Source: Zygnema cylindricum (Eukaryota; Streptophyta; Zygnematophyceae; Zygnematales; Zygnemataceae). Taken from it: a stretch of DNA of 42,454 bases. Shown one piece after another: positions 10,968 to 23,088 of the stretch (the first letter of the stretch is position 1; every line of letters begins with the position of its first letter). A program made the translations under genes and the position numbers. The DNA lies in the NCBI GenBank assembly GCA_037447655.1, contig JBBHKE010000072.1:1-42454 (forward strand), given 5' to 3'. The notes under the pieces were generated by a model, which was not told where the DNA came from, ran no database searches, and saw nothing but the letters and a program-made list of their open reading frames with translations.

Positions 10968-11042
10968 CGTTTCGTACTAAAAATTGTACGAAACGAAGTA
11001 CCATGCATACTGAACGTTTCGTAAAAACTTTATGAAACGTTC
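10968..11042. repeat. Two adjacent hairpins sharing a cgtttcgta core
   Basis: Hairpin 1: cgtttcgtac (10968-10977) pairs with gtacgaaacg (10986-10995), a 10-bp stem with an 8-nt loop. Hairpin 2: gaacgtttc (11012-11020) pairs with gaaacgttc (11034-11042). Both arms derive from the same core. Function unknown. Confidence 0.5.
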
Positions 11043-12410
11043 ACGCGAAATTTCGGTACTAATTTGACCCTTAACCCGTTTCAATGATACCCACCTGTTA
11101 TTTAGACCCCGCACTGCCACCTAAGTGCACCCATAGATATAACTTATGAAATATAACTCCAAATCGCGTGATTCTTTCGCGAACGTCTTCCAAATTTAGT
11201 AATCTATAATCATAACTACTAAATACCCTTTTATAAACAAGTTCGATCCGCTATTACTGTTACAACCGTCCCCTTGTTAATTAATGTTGTTGAGGACTAA
11301 TCTCTCAATGTAACAAAACTTGATTTTTTTGTTACATCTTATCTATTTACTATGTTGTACCGAAACAAGATGTTATTGACATGTCGAGGCATGTGTAAGG
11401 TATGTTTCGTGAACAATGTAGGGCACGATATTTCCATCTGACACGAGGTCGTTGGGATCCATCGCGATGTTTTTTGCCCGTATAGTACAATATGCACGAT
11501 ATTTTAGTGATGTGTTTCTTGTCAGGCCTGTGAGGTGGTGTTCCCGTGTATTAGAGTATCAACTTTATTTTGTCGTTTTCCCCTAAAATTCAATCCCCAA
11601 CGAGAAAATATTTTGTCGTACGAAAAATATTATTTTACCACAGTATAATGAACGTTATTTCGATGCTTTGAATGTACTCCATGTTTGTCGTCTTGTGAAC
11701 TCATTTTGACGTTTTCCTCTTTACGAGCCTCGGCAAGGGAATTCAATTTATCAAAAAACTTTATCAAAATCCACATCGCGAGGTGATTTTAGTTAAAGTA
11801 GTATTCGAACAACGAATGACAAACGATCCATGCACGCGCTACACGAATGGGAAAATTAGGACAAGGGAGAGTACTCGCTATTTTTCTCCCTGCATGTCGC
11901 GCGCATGTATGGAAAAAAATACATGTCGCGCGCATTTATGGAAAAAAATTGCAGGGGTTTTTCATTCACAGTCTTTTGCAGAATTTTACCTTGTTGTCTC
12001 CTCTTCCCTCTCCCTCTTAACACAATCTCTTTCACCTCAAACTTTGTAAGATGAGACACAACAATACTGGTATGAAATGAAAGATATTTGAAACATAATT
12101 ATTTTGATTACCTTTGGGTATACGTTTATGGCAAGTCGGGTTAGAAAAGTCGAAAAAACGAAATCGGGAAACCATGGCGTAATGTTCTTGAATCAGTGAC
12201 GTTGACGCTGTTAAAAGTAAGCATGACGTCACAATGTCACATAACCCTGAAACATCTACAATGCCACAAAAAACTAAAAAATAGACGTCTACAATCGTCG
12301 CTGCATTTGTGGACGTCACCAATTGCTGGAACGTTTCGTAGTCGTCTGCAAGCGTCACAGGTTGTACCTACGTCTACAATCGTCACATTTCAAATTTCCG
12401 ATATCATTTT

Positions 12411-12501
12411 CGCACATTGGAACGCTCGTCAAAGTAGTACGGAGAATCTTCACTAAAATCCAAATTACTTCGTCAAAGTGTCGATTTCATGGGGACACCC
12501 C
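12411..12501. repeat. Dispersed ~90-bp repeat, copy A
   Basis: The stretch from gcacattggaacgctc to catggggacacccc matches 22072-22168 at most positions (shared pieces include aatcttcactaaaat and catggggacacccc). A shorter related piece occurs at 22196-22221. Probably part of a non-coding transposable-element family. Confidence 0.65.
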
Positions 12502-13065
12502 ATAAGTCCCGTTCATATCGATGAATCGATACTTGAAAAGGGCTGACAACAACAATTTTGAGTGCCGATTGTGCACATGTAGCATGTGGACACTGGCACG
12601 TAAAAATGCCATTTTCTTTGCGTCCATTTTGATTAGCAAAATCTTGCGAATCTTTGACAAACGATCTGTACATTTGTTAACACCTTGACAAATTGTTGAA
12701 GATCCGTACAGCCTATATTTGTTTTTGTTGTCGTGTATAGAATAGCTTTCTCGAGATTGAAACCAGTAGGGCCCACTTCTTCTTTCCTTTTTAGGGATAT
12801 GGAGTTAGTGTTTACTGTTGGTAGAGTTCTCTATTAGTTTTCGTATCTCCCAGTTTCAGATTTGTAATTTTGCTTAGCGTTCGTTATGCTTGAAGCCCGC
12901 AAGGATTTTCATCTCTAACCATTAATGATCGCAGATAGTTTAACTACCGCGTTTTTGGAAATGAAATCTTGTCGGTTCGGACCAAACCGGGGCCGAGTTC
13001 CACGGCACGGTAATTGTTCGAAATGCTCTCTAGAAATAGCGTGGGTGAATTATGCCTTGTCTAAA

Positions 13066-13071
13066 CACGTG
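13066..13071. promoter_or_regulatory. G-box (CACGTG) upstream of DTC
   Basis: aaCACGTGtg, about 380 bp before the DTC start codon. CACGTG is the core bound by plant bZIP and bHLH factors; function here is inferred from position only. Confidence 0.3.
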
Positions 13072-13176
13072 TGAGTATTAGGTGGCGGAGAAAATGACCT
13101 AGGGACTGGGAACTGCTCTCCCGCCGCGAGAATTATTAATCGAGAAACCGATCGCGGACATGTGTGAACGGCCGCA

Positions 13177-13185
13177 ACACGTGGC
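13177..13185. promoter_or_regulatory. G-box/ABRE-like ACACGTGGC upstream of DTC
   Basis: ACACGTGGC, about 265 bp before the DTC start codon, is the extended plant G-box/ABRE form and lies 110 bp from a second CACGTG. Regulatory activity is inferred. Confidence 0.4.
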
Positions 13186-13448
13186 CACGACAGGCGATCT
13201 CAACCGTAGGTGTGGGCGCAGATCTGGGAGAACGGACTCGCGGCTCCAACCAGCTTTCATTACACTCACATAGACATATACTGCTCACTCCTGACTTTCC
13301 TCCTTGCACCACTGAAAGGTTGAGTTGCTAGTCGCTTGCTTGCCCTCAGTAACTCTCCGGTTGTTTTGCGGGAGCATCACTGAGTCTTTTACTCTTCGTG
13401 AATCTCTTTCAGAGTTTTTCCCTGTAAAGTCTATCGGAAGTCTCAGAG

Positions 13449-15288
13449 ATGGCGAGCACGAAGAAAGATCCTCCTGCTGCTTGGCTTGCAGCTAAGCCAT
13501 TCTTGAATGGAGGTTTAGCAGGAATGGGAGCGACATGTGTCGTTCAGCCGATTGACATGGTCAAGGTAAGGATCAGGATTCCGATCTTGTTCATGTCTTG
13601 GTTGTTGCCTGCTGCTGTGATCTGTCGGTGCTGACAAGAGAAAATGGTTGTCCCAATCTGGTTTGTCAGGTTCGGATCCAGATCAGTGGAGGAGGACCGG
13701 TCGGAGTTGCAAGTAAGATGATTGCGGAAGAAGGCTTCGCATCCATGTACAAGGTGAACATCAGATCGGCAGTCACGTCATACGTTTCCATGCTTGTTTG
13801 ACTAACTCACCCCGAATGGTTTGTCTGTCTGGCGTAGAGCTCCTTGTGCTCCTGAGTAGTGCATTTACTGATCTGTGTGATACATTTTGCCGCTGCGATT
13901 GCAGGGTTTGTCTGCAGGTCTCCTTCGCCAGGCCACATACACAACTGCACGTCTCGGTAGTTTCAAGTGAGTGTGGTAGATGCTCTATGCAAATATCAGA
14001 TCCGTGCTCTTGCCGCTGTTCTCGTTTACTGACTGCTCTTTTCAATGATTATGTCAAGCTTTGAGCATCTTAGAACTACTGAGCAGGATGTAAAAATGCT
14101 TGGTTGTCTCTTTTGATTTGTGTATGCTGATCTCCTCTCTATTTGTCCTTTACCGCAGGTGGCTGTCTGCTAAAGCTCTTGAGTCCAATGAGGGAAAGCC
14201 TCTTCCTTTATATCAGAAAGCACTCTGTGGACTTACTGCTGGAGCTATTGGAGCAACCGTTGGAAGTCCTGCAGATTTGGCGCTGATCCGCATGCAAGCT
14301 GACTCCATGCTCCCTGCTGCACAGCGTCGTAATTATTCAAATGCTTTTGGGGCTCTTTACCGAATTGCTTCTGACGAGGGCGTACTCGCCCTCTGGAAAG
14401 GAGCTGGTCCAACTGTTGTGCGTGCAATGGCCTTAAACATGGGAATGCTTGCCTCCTACGATCAGTCTGTGGAGTTTTTCAAGGACTCCATGGGCTTTAC
14501 CGAAATCCCCACTGTAATTGGTGAGCTTTTTGAAAACATTATTCATGACTTTTTGAAGTTCCTATTTTTTTCGCTCGGAACCGCTCACAGATAGTAACTT
14601 CTTTGGTATTTTTGCTGCAGGCGCCAGTGCTGTGTCAGGTTTCTTTGCGGCAGCTTGCAGTTTGCCTTTTGACTATGTGAAGACACAAATTCAAAAGATG
14701 CAACCGGACAGTAACGGAAAACTTCCATATACTGGTTCAATTGATTGTGCAATGAAAACTTTTGCTGCCGGCGGCCCCTTAAAGTTCTATACCGGTTTTG
14801 GAACCTATTGCATCCGTATTGCTCCTCATGTGATGGTGAGTTCAGAGCTTGAACCTAAGGAATGTTAAACAGTTATGAATGTTAAATTGTTTTTAATGCT
14901 GAATATCATTGTAGCAGTTTTCATCACCGTCACTTAATGCTGTTTTTAATTGGTTGTGGAGGGTTTTGGACTAAAATGGTTGCTGTCCTGCTCTTCAGAG
15001 GGTATACATTGTAAAGGCCGTCAACCAGTCTGCTAGTTTGATACAGGATACCACGTCCAATCTTGAGGCCAATTGTTCTGGATCTTTTTGCTTCCCTGAT
15101 TGCATAAATTTATTTCTTGAATATGTCGATGAATGATGATGTTTCTTATCAAATTGTGCATGTAGGATATAGAGGGTGTATGTCTGTGTGGTCTGACATT
15201 TTGCTTCTCTGTGTTGGTGATACTCTTCCAGTTGACGTGGATCCTTCTCAATCAGATACAGAAGACCGAAAAACTCATGGGACTCTAA
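13449..15288 (+). CDS. DTC: Mitochondrial dicarboxylate/tricarboxylate carrier
   Basis: Six exons: 13449-13565, 13670-13753, 13905-13966, 14159-14520, 14621-14835 and 15232-15288; all introns are GT-AG and the joined frame is 298 codons plus TAA. Land-plant DTC has the same length from memory. It has three mitochondrial-carrier repeats with signature motifs PIDMVK (residues 34-39), SPADLALIRMQ (from 124) and LPFDYVK (223-229). Strongly conserved blocks include KPLPLYQKALCGLTAGAIGA, AQRRNY, WKGAGPTVVRAMALNMGMLA and YIR-type residues near the C-terminus, ending TEKLMGL. The family exchanges 2-oxoglutarate, malate, oxaloacetate and citrate across the inner mitochondrial membrane, supporting nitrogen assimilation and the citrate/malate shuttle. 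ATG 13449 gives the usual short N-terminus. Introns are 100-400 bp; intron 2 begins at GTGAAC. Convergent with the next gene. Confidence 0.95.
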
Positions 15289-18175
15289 ACTATTAGTTCT
15301 TCAAGAATTTTACTATGTATCCGAACCCCATTTTCAGGTAGTCAGTAATCTCTTTTTTCCGAGGGGAAGTTCGCCCTCTAAATTCGTTCTCTGTGCTCAA
15401 TTGGCAAGTCTCATTCTGGTTTGTGCTTAGTTAAACCCCGCTGGATCAAGGTATGCAACCCATTTATGTAGGTAACGTTGATGTTCCCCTTGATTTTTTA
15501 TGCCTAGTTTTGTCCTAGTTCTCTGCCCATTTTCATGCAACCTTAATGCTAGGGACAGTTCAGGCCTCTCAGTAGTCAGCTGCTGCTGGCCGAAGATTTT
15601 GTACCGGCATGCAGTAGAACACATGCTTTGATTTGCAGCGATTGTAAATCAACCATTTATGCAGTGGATTTTGCTCTGCCTCCAGAAACGCTCAAAAGTC
15701 CTAATAGGTGCAGTTTGTCTTCAGTATTTAGTCCCAATTTTCCGGCAAAGTTCTGAACAGTTTTTCACAATTGAAAATGCTGACGTGATCCTTTTCATTT
15801 GTGATACAAGCTGTTCAAACCTTGTTGTTCAACGGTCCATTTTTCATTTTCTGCTTGTTTTTATCTATGCACTTGTGTATTTTATTTCGGTGACGTATGT
15901 GGGTTGCCTCGTGTATCTTAATCTTGGGTTTCTTTTTCTTACCTGGATCCTGTTAATCGAAATCTTTCAGAGTTCAGGCTGCCCAACTCTTTCAAGTTAT
16001 CATCAGTCCCTTGTAGAGATTTGGTCAGACAATTTCGATAGGGAGTCAGAATATCTAAAGCGACAAGAGTTAAGGAAGAGATACGTAAACTGTGAAGAGA
16101 GGTACGCAAATGTACTTAACTGCATTTGCGGGTTTCCTTGGAGTTTCTCCAAATTTTGTTGGGACAAATGACTAGAATTGCCGAGGAAGAAAAATATAAA
16201 TTGGTGAGGAAGAGATTTGTAAGTTAGGTAAAGCTGAAGTGGAAAGCCAATTTCCACATGATTTGTCACTGCTTGGGAGGAAGAAGTTTTGAGAATGCCA
16301 CTCACATCTACTTTCATCAGTTGGAACCGTTGTTCCAGAATTGTCACGCAAAACAATCACTTCAGAATTGAGGGTCTTTCTCATGTAAGCTTGCTCGTAG
16401 TTACGGTTATGCCCAAGTTAGTTGTATTCCCGACCATTTTACTAGCTTGACCACAACGATCTAGGAATCTTAACATCGTTTTATTTTGGTTTAAGATGAC
16501 AGATTGGCATTTAACTGATGTAGTTTTTTTTACTGAGGCATTTACATGATGCGGAGCATACAAACACTTCTTTCTCAGGAGTAAACACTTTTATGATATG
16601 TGGTTGAAACTAAGTACCAGCTAGTGATTATTATGATATTTTGTTATTTAGACCGCAGGTTAAGATGTAGTCATTGTTGCAGTCATCATGAATCAGTTAT
16701 GATTTACTGGTAACGTGGAACCCTTTTGTCAATATGGCCTCACAATCTTGCCCGTAGTACGGTACATTCAAATGCAAAGCAATTGTGACCTAATTCCGCT
16801 GTAGATCTTAGGCTGGTAGAGAGTTTTTTCAAGTCTTCTGTTGAGAAATCTCTGTGTTACAGATGGCTATTGTTTCACTGACATGGAAACGCTGATTGTG
16901 TTGGTGTAATTCTGGAGATAGGATCTACTTGCTGGCGATTCTAATGTGTGGATTTCTTTTTAATGTTATCACAAGACATCATGTCCTCTAAGAAAAAGGG
17001 AAAACGCGCTTTGATGAAAGCTAGGAAGTATCCGTGACTCATTCTGATCCTCTTAATATGGACAGCTATTCATGATTTTGAAACTGAAAGTTGAACAATA
17101 ATATCGGTGGGCAATGCATTGTACTTTGTTCTCCACTCAACTATTAAATTGCCTGTATACTCTTGCCTAATCATGGACATATAAGCTCAAATGCCTCGTC
17201 AGATACTAACCACTAGCGGTGTTATTATTTTTTAGCGGTGCAAATCAACTTTTAAGCTTGTTCACGTGTCTAATCTCCATTTAGTGACTGCCAACTCAAA
17301 TTAGTTTCCATACAAGCATGCACGGGTAAGTTTATTTGAAGTAGCATCAAAAAGTTAACACCAACAATGGAAACTATATACTACCAAACCTGCAAGAAGA
17401 CATCAGAACTCCCTCTACAGCCTTTGTCTGACAATTCTAACATTCAAAGATTTAAATAAATTGGAATGCTTTTAGATGGAATTATTGTACAAACATTTTA
17501 CTTTTCATTGTCATTTTTACAACCGGAAAAACTGCTTCAGCACACGAGGTTTTCACAAGTTAAACTTTGTTGGTGGTCAACCAATCAAACAACCCAATTA
17601 TTTACCCAATTACCATTGTGGGAGATTGGCATATACTTCCAAGGAATTAAAAAACCCTATGGTTAACAACGATGGTAAGTGACAGAACCATAAGGGACAG
17701 GAAATCGCATTGCTGTCAGTCATATTATTAACTTGCCCATCTCTATTAGCGTTAAACATTCTTGGGGCTGTCATTCGATCTCTAATCGTGACATCACGAT
17801 CAAAAGAAACGACCATTAGCTTTCAATTACTTGCCTCGGAAAAAAAAAACACCCAACAGTCAACCATAAAGTTACAATCACAAAGTCAAACGCCTCAGAT
17901 TGCCAAAGAAATGTTTAAAACCAATAGCCATGGGCAGTGTACCTTAAATAGCACGTATGAGAAGGAAATCTTCCATCAGTCAAAAATTTGAAATCATCCA
18001 AAACAAAAAGTTTTCCGATGAGATAACATAACAAAAAGCCGAGCAATAGGAAGGAATCTCTTCATTACTTCATCTTCCGGACACATTGTTCAAGCAAAGA
18101 ACAATTCTTAACAACAAAACTATCAACCGTTTCCATTAAAATCGGGTATTTTATCCTAAGTGACTGGTCAAAAAA
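15289..18175. other. Intergenic between convergent genes
   Basis: Holds the unmarked 3' ends of DTC and of the NSRP1-like gene. An open frame of 170 codons at 15659-16171 (plus) is T-rich and hydrophobic and matches nothing I know. Nothing else is supported. Confidence 0.45.
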
Positions 18176-21100
18176 CTATGTCCGTTGCTTTTTTCGTGCA
18201 AGATACCTCTCCCTCGCAGCCTCAGCTTTATCTCTCATACTACTCTCGTCTCTTACCCGACCATTACTACTTTCCACAGCTGTCTTTTTTGTCTTATCCT
18301 CTACTAATCTGTCAACGCTACTACCTCCTGGTTTAGTTAAAACCTTTTCTTGATCCTCGCCTGTATGTGTCTGTCTATCACCACCTTCACCATCTCCTTC
18401 TGTATCCCTTCCCTCCTCTCCTCTCAATACTTGCTTTTCTCCTACCCGTTCCTTCTCTCCTCCTCTTTCCATCTCTCCATCCCTCAGTGCAGGATTGGGA
18501 GCATTACGACTATCCTTAATTTTGTCTGTTTTTGCTTCATCGTGGGTGTTTATAATGACAGGTGTTATTACTTTCCCTTCGTGAGAAAGATTTCGAGGTT
18601 TCTTCTTGTTATCTTCTTCTACTTTACCTCCAAAGGCAACATTATTATGAAGCAAATTGCGGTAAAAATCACTCAGGTCTTCTTTCTTCGTAACCTGCAA
18701 AAAAAACCCGACAAGTGTGTTAGAAGAAGAAGCCATAAGCCACAAAAAAACAACAAAATGATGTCGAAAATAGCTCGTCTCCCTCTAAGAGCCGGAGTCG
18801 AAAATGAACCATGAGAAGAGTTGAGTGAATAACATCGAAGATTTTAGCTTTTTCCTAACTTTAGAGACTACAGGTACTTAGTTTTCTACAGTTTTCTATG
18901 GGAAACGTCAACCTTCGACTTTTTCATCTATAAATCTACAACTAAATTTATTTTTGTTTAGTAGCACGCCCAGGAAGTAAGCTTCTTTCTCATCATCACT
19001 TTGACAAGTTAACGCAAGTTTCAGAGCCGTGGGAGCAAATTAATGCAAAATTGTACAAAAAAAAAAGACGAGCTTACATCATTGGCTGCTTCCAAAGCCT
19101 CCCGTCGTTTTTCCTCCTCCAACCATTGTGCTTGTTCCGCGAGCTTCTCCTTATAGGCTCTGGTGACAAACTTCTCCTTGTCTCCATACAAATGGTCCTC
19201 CTTCTCACGTTCCTTACTCAACACGCGTTCACGAATAATATCTTGCTCTTGTTGTCTCACCTTCGCCTTATTCAAAAGTTGACCGATGTATCTGGACTGC
19301 CACATCATCCCAGCTGATGCCAGTCAAACAAAAGGAGAAAAAAAAGAACAAACGACTCCTTGAAATCCCGAATTGTATTCCAAGGATATACTTAGTCTCC
19401 CCTATATCTTGCACATAAAATCTGTATTTTAAAGTTGTCTGAAGTTTGTTGACCCCTTCAATGGTTAATTCTTCAATTAGCAGATAATTTTCAATAGCTT
19501 TCTTATCCGGTGGAAGTTCCACAATTTCCCAAGTTTGGGGCTCCATAATAGGCGTCATCGTATCATTTGCTGCCGCTATCCGGTGCTCTTTTTCGGGTTC
19601 TGAAAATGCCTCCTGAAGGGTAAGAGGCTCCCCTTGGCTAGCAGACAGTGCATAGCGGTTTCTAATAACATTCCTCTGGTTAATTGACCTTCTCCCCCCC
19701 GGAAGTTCTGAGGCTGGAGGCGAAGGTTGGGTCCATTTTAATTCAAGTGCGTGTCTTTTTAGCCGAATGACATAAATTAGTGTTGACGGTACTACTTAGT
19801 TAAATGGCTCATAATGCACCAAATTTTGCGGAATGCTGCAGTTAAAACTAACAAAGTGTAGACGTTAATTATTCACTAACTCTAATAGCGACGGACAGTA
19901 TTCTTCTATGGTGTTTGATATAATCATACCCATCATGTGTGGCAACAACTTAAAGCCCTTTGAATAGTTAGATCCCCATCAACACTTGTACAGGTCGATA
20001 CCAAGCTAAAATATTTGACAAGAGAGTGGAAAAGTTTAAAAATGACAGAAGAGAAGCTCCGGAAAAATCCTGCCATTTGAATGGAAGCACTAAATTCCTA
20101 TGTGGACACGTAATTTAAGTAAAGCAAAGTGTATGCCCGTTTAAAAGCTTGTTCCATCCATAGAACAAACGTGACAAAATACTCAATTGAACAGTTTCAG
20201 ACAAACCTGCTTTGCTACAAACGAAAACTATATTCTCTTCTTAGCAGTAGTCAGAAAAGCAAAACAGCTCCTCCATGAAACACTCAAAATTTGTAAAAAC
20301 ACTAGGCTGCTTAGCCACAACTACTGTGAAACAAACAATAAAATAAAAATGGCGTAGAAAACAACCAACAAAACGATAAGAATACAACAAATCTGGCGGA
20401 ATTAGTAAAGGAAAAACACACCTGGCGTTTCGAAGGCTCGTCTTCAAACTTTTCCTTGTCCTTTGTTTTTTTCATTTCATCATAAACACCGTCATAATCA
20501 AAAACTGACGCATCTTCCTTTAAGGCCGCAGCATGCTGCTGCTCCACCTGTTTCCCTCCAATTTCAAGCCAAAAAAGTAACACTTCGAGGATTACAATTT
20601 TTTCCTCAAAAACAAATTTCAAGCCTGAAAAGAAATACTTCAAAATTCTCCTCAAAAAAAGATGTTTCAGGCCAAAAAAACAAGAAAAACTTTAAATTGC
20701 AAAATTTTCCTCATAAATATATTCCTGGCCAAGAAAAACATCGTTAGAAAGTAAGAAAAGTTGGTTTACACCAGTTTCTATCCGTTTTAATATTAAATAG
20801 TTTCGTTTAGTACCAAAAAAAACACAAAAGGAGAAGATTGGGGATTTAAAAATCAAATTACAGAATCATATTTCGGGCTTGGGGAGTAAGATATTGAGTT
20901 TTCAGGAAGAAAACTAAGGACAAAAAAACACGGGACATGAATATTGGAGGGATCTTGACAAAGGTTTAATTTCACAACAGAATGGACTCTATCACCACCA
21001 ATTTCATACAATAGTCATTGCCGTTTAAACTTTTTTTTTTTACCTCTTCAATTCTCATGGCTCCTCATATCCCCTTCCCCATCCTTTTCAACACATTGCA

Positions 21101-21802
21101 AACGCATAACACCTCCCCATCACAGAAACGACAAAGCAATAAAAAAGAGGAATAGGCCAATCTCGAAAACTTGGAGTAGTCCAAAATTAACAAAAAAAGA
21201 ACCGGACTTCCAGGGAGAGAGAGACCTTCCCATACAGAATATACTTTTCAACTGCTGCGGACCACACTAATTTACATAGAAAAGAAAAAGAACAAGAATT
21301 GGTACAGAAAAACATGCAAGAAAATGTTTTAGGAAAATTAGGGCAACCAAAATAAACATTGAACTCGCTCTCTACTTTGCTCGATCTTTTGCTTTATCTT
21401 TTTTCTCCCAATCATTGGTTTCCAACACCTAAACGAGGAAAAAAGAGAAGAGAAAATATAAGGAAAAGAGAAGAAAAAGTGAAGAAAAAGAGAGAAAGAA
21501 GAGAGAAAATAGAGAAAAAAAAGAAAAAAAAGAAGATAAAAAGAAGAGAAAGTAAAGGGAAAAAGTAGAGAATAAGAAGAGAATAAGAAGAGAATAAGAA
21601 GAGAAAAATGCACCTCACGTCGCGACTGCTTCTTTAAAGCTTGGCGAGCGATCTCCGCTTCGACATCCTCGTCCTCGTCGGACCCGAAAACAGAGGGCGG
21701 CAGAGGCGCCTTCCCCGCCGACCTGTGGCCCGACTGCGGCCGCTTCTGCGCCTTGGCGGGCAGCTGCAGGCCGTACTTCACGTCGGCGCGACCCGACAAC
21801 AT
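18176..21802 (-). CDS. NSRP1: NSRP1-like nuclear speckle splicing regulator (DUF2040)
   Basis: Four exons: 21802-21614, 20547-20422, 19296-19078 and 18694-18176; all three introns are GT-AG and phase 0, giving 350 residues. The N-terminus MLSGRADVKYGLQLPAKAQK and the acidic DEDEDVEAEIARQA segment lead into the family core: KEDASVFDYDGVYDEMK (exon 2), YIGQLLNKAKVRQQEQDI and EDHLYGDKEKFVTRAYKEKL (exon 3) and VTKKEDLSDFYRNLL…NVAFGG (exon 4). Human NSRP1/CCDC55 is a nuclear-speckle protein that affects splice-site choice. After the core, the tail is a low-complexity charged region rich in E, G, R and K, ending in ARERYLARKKQRT. It is shorter than the human protein. The leader is purine-rich DNA (21815-21890). 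Intron 2 carries a Copia fragment; intron 1 has a ~180-nt purine run. Confidence 0.92.
19345..19720 (-). mobile_element. Copia reverse-transcriptase fragment inside NSRP1 intron 2
   Basis: The minus strand encodes pieces of a Copia polyprotein in order: SQGEPLTLQEAFSEPEKEH, then MEPQTWEIVELPPDKKAI (start of the RT domain), then FYVQDIGETKYILGIQFG (a later RT motif). The catalytic middle of RT is missing between the last two. No LTRs were found in the intron, so this is a small, internally deleted remnant. It lies in the same orientation as the host gene. The retained part of pol does not overlap what survives in the element at 5403-9757, so I cannot tell whether they are the same family. Confidence 0.8.
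21430..21610. repeat. Polypurine run in NSRP1 intron 1
   Basis: About 180 nt of nearly pure A and G on the plus strand (gaagaaaaagag-type units), that is a C/T-rich tract in the sense of the gene, starting just inside the exon 1 donor. Low-complexity expansion. Confidence 0.8.
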
Positions 21803-21814
21803 GACGCGCGAGCA

Positions 21815-21890
21815 CGAGAGGGGGAGAGCGAGGAAGAGAGAGAGGGAAAGGGAGAGGGAGTGGGAGAGGGAGAGGATGAGAGGGAAAGAA
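21815..21890. repeat. GA-rich low-complexity tract upstream of NSRP1
   Basis: Repeats of gagagg/gggaga on the plus strand, CT-rich in gene orientation, only about 15 bp upstream of the NSRP1 start codon. CT-rich leaders near transcription starts are common in plants; whether it is functional is unknown. Confidence 0.6.
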
Positions 21891-22071
21891 GAGCAAGTAC
21901 TGTACTGTAGTCGAAAATCCTTGGTAGTACAAAAGAAATTAAGAAAACAAACAGTCCACATCAGATCGTGAATCGGTAATGCTAGGGATGCGTATCGCTC
22001 AGCATCGCATACTGATACATCCATGCCTCCATGGCAGAGGTCGCAATCGGGTACCCGAATCCGTACCCGAT

Positions 22072-22168
22072 TGCACATTGGAACGCTCTTCAAAGTACAG
22101 TAGTACGTAAAATCTTCACTAAAATTCAAAGTACTTCTTCAAAGTAGTATATACATGGGGACACCCCC
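22072..22168. repeat. Dispersed ~95-bp repeat, copy B
   Basis: Same orientation and order as 12411-12501, with a few insertions. A third partial match (agtacggagaatgttcgcta) follows at 22196. Confidence 0.65.
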
Positions 22169-23018
22169 TTACACGCGCACAACATTTTTGAAACTAGTAC
22201 GGAGAATGTTCGCTAAAAAACAAACTAGCAGAGTAAGTTTCGGTTACGTGGGAGCGTGCCCTTGGATTTAGACCGCAAGCTGCGCCGACACCAAAGATTT
22301 TCAGAGATTTGGAAAATTTCAAAAAAATTGGCCGCAGTTTCGAAAACCTTGCGCAACAAAAACAAAATGCCCGAAGAAACGCCCTTAAAAAACTAAACAC
22401 TTTTCTACAGTGAAAAAGCGTGTAGCTCTGCGATGGACCGTTGGATGTTTTTTCTAAGGCAAGCAATGACGAAAGATGACGGACTTACCTTTCAATAATG
22501 ACGTCACTACTCGAAATCGGAAAAATATGTGACGAGAAAAAGAGGCTTTGACTGCCCGAAAAATGTTTAATTAATAACGACGGGCTGTGTACTGAACTCC
22601 AGTCGAAAATTATTGTTTGGCACCATTAGGTAGAAAGTGTGGTTTAGTGCGCAGGAAAAATATGCACTCAAGTTCCTAAAATAGGTTATTACTTATTAGG
22701 ACAAAGAGCCCAAATCCACGCATTTTCAAATTGCAAAAGTCAAAATTTTAGATTCAGAATTGATAATCTAATTGGCTGGACCCTATTCCGTACCGATAAA
22801 CTTTGTCTGATTGGGTGATTACAAATGTCGTTGCAAAATATTTCGAGAACGCAATCTCCACCGGATCAATGTCCAGACCCGTCAATTTAACAACGACAAG
22901 CTTTTCGGATGAGGTTGAGCGGCCTAACAAACCATAGTTCAAAAGTAGGTGAAAGTAGGCCCATACAATATGCCTATTGTATGCAAAACATACAATATGA
23001 CCTTAAGACCCATATTGT

Positions 23019-23088
23019 ATTCGGACCTATTCGGACCAATTAGAACATTCGGACCAAAAATTGGACCAATTAAAACATTCGGACCAAA
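23019..23088. repeat. Cluster of attcggacc motifs
   Basis: attcggacc occurs at 23019, 23029, 23047 and 23077, with a variant ttggacc at 23061; the last two full copies are preceded by (g/a)aac. Irregular spacing of 10-30 bp. Function unknown. Confidence 0.5.

Larger units (their letters stand above)
9763..12410. other. Intergenic, with inverted repeats
   Basis: No gene recognised; open frames here are short and lack similarity that I can see. It holds the inverted-repeat pair at 10546-10816, two hairpins built on cgtttcgta at 10968-11042, and a small perfect hairpin near 10697 (gccctgg/ccagggc). The 15-mer acgtctacaatcgtc occurs at 12285 and again at 12370. Confidence 0.4.
12502..13448. other. 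Upstream region of the DTC gene
   Basis: Intergenic and then presumed promoter and 5' leader of the carrier gene. GC content rises noticeably from about 12950 on. Two CACGTG motifs are annotated separately. I cannot place the transcription start. Confidence 0.4.

Noticed and set aside
15659-16171. 170-codon open frame after DTC
   Set aside because: T-rich, hydrophobic composition typical of AT-rich non-coding DNA, no recognisable family and no supporting splice or start context.
21338-22129. 263-codon minus frame around NSRP1 exon 1
   Set aside because: The frame is real only between 21614 and 21802; the rest is intron 1 pyrimidine tract and upstream low-complexity DNA read by chance.
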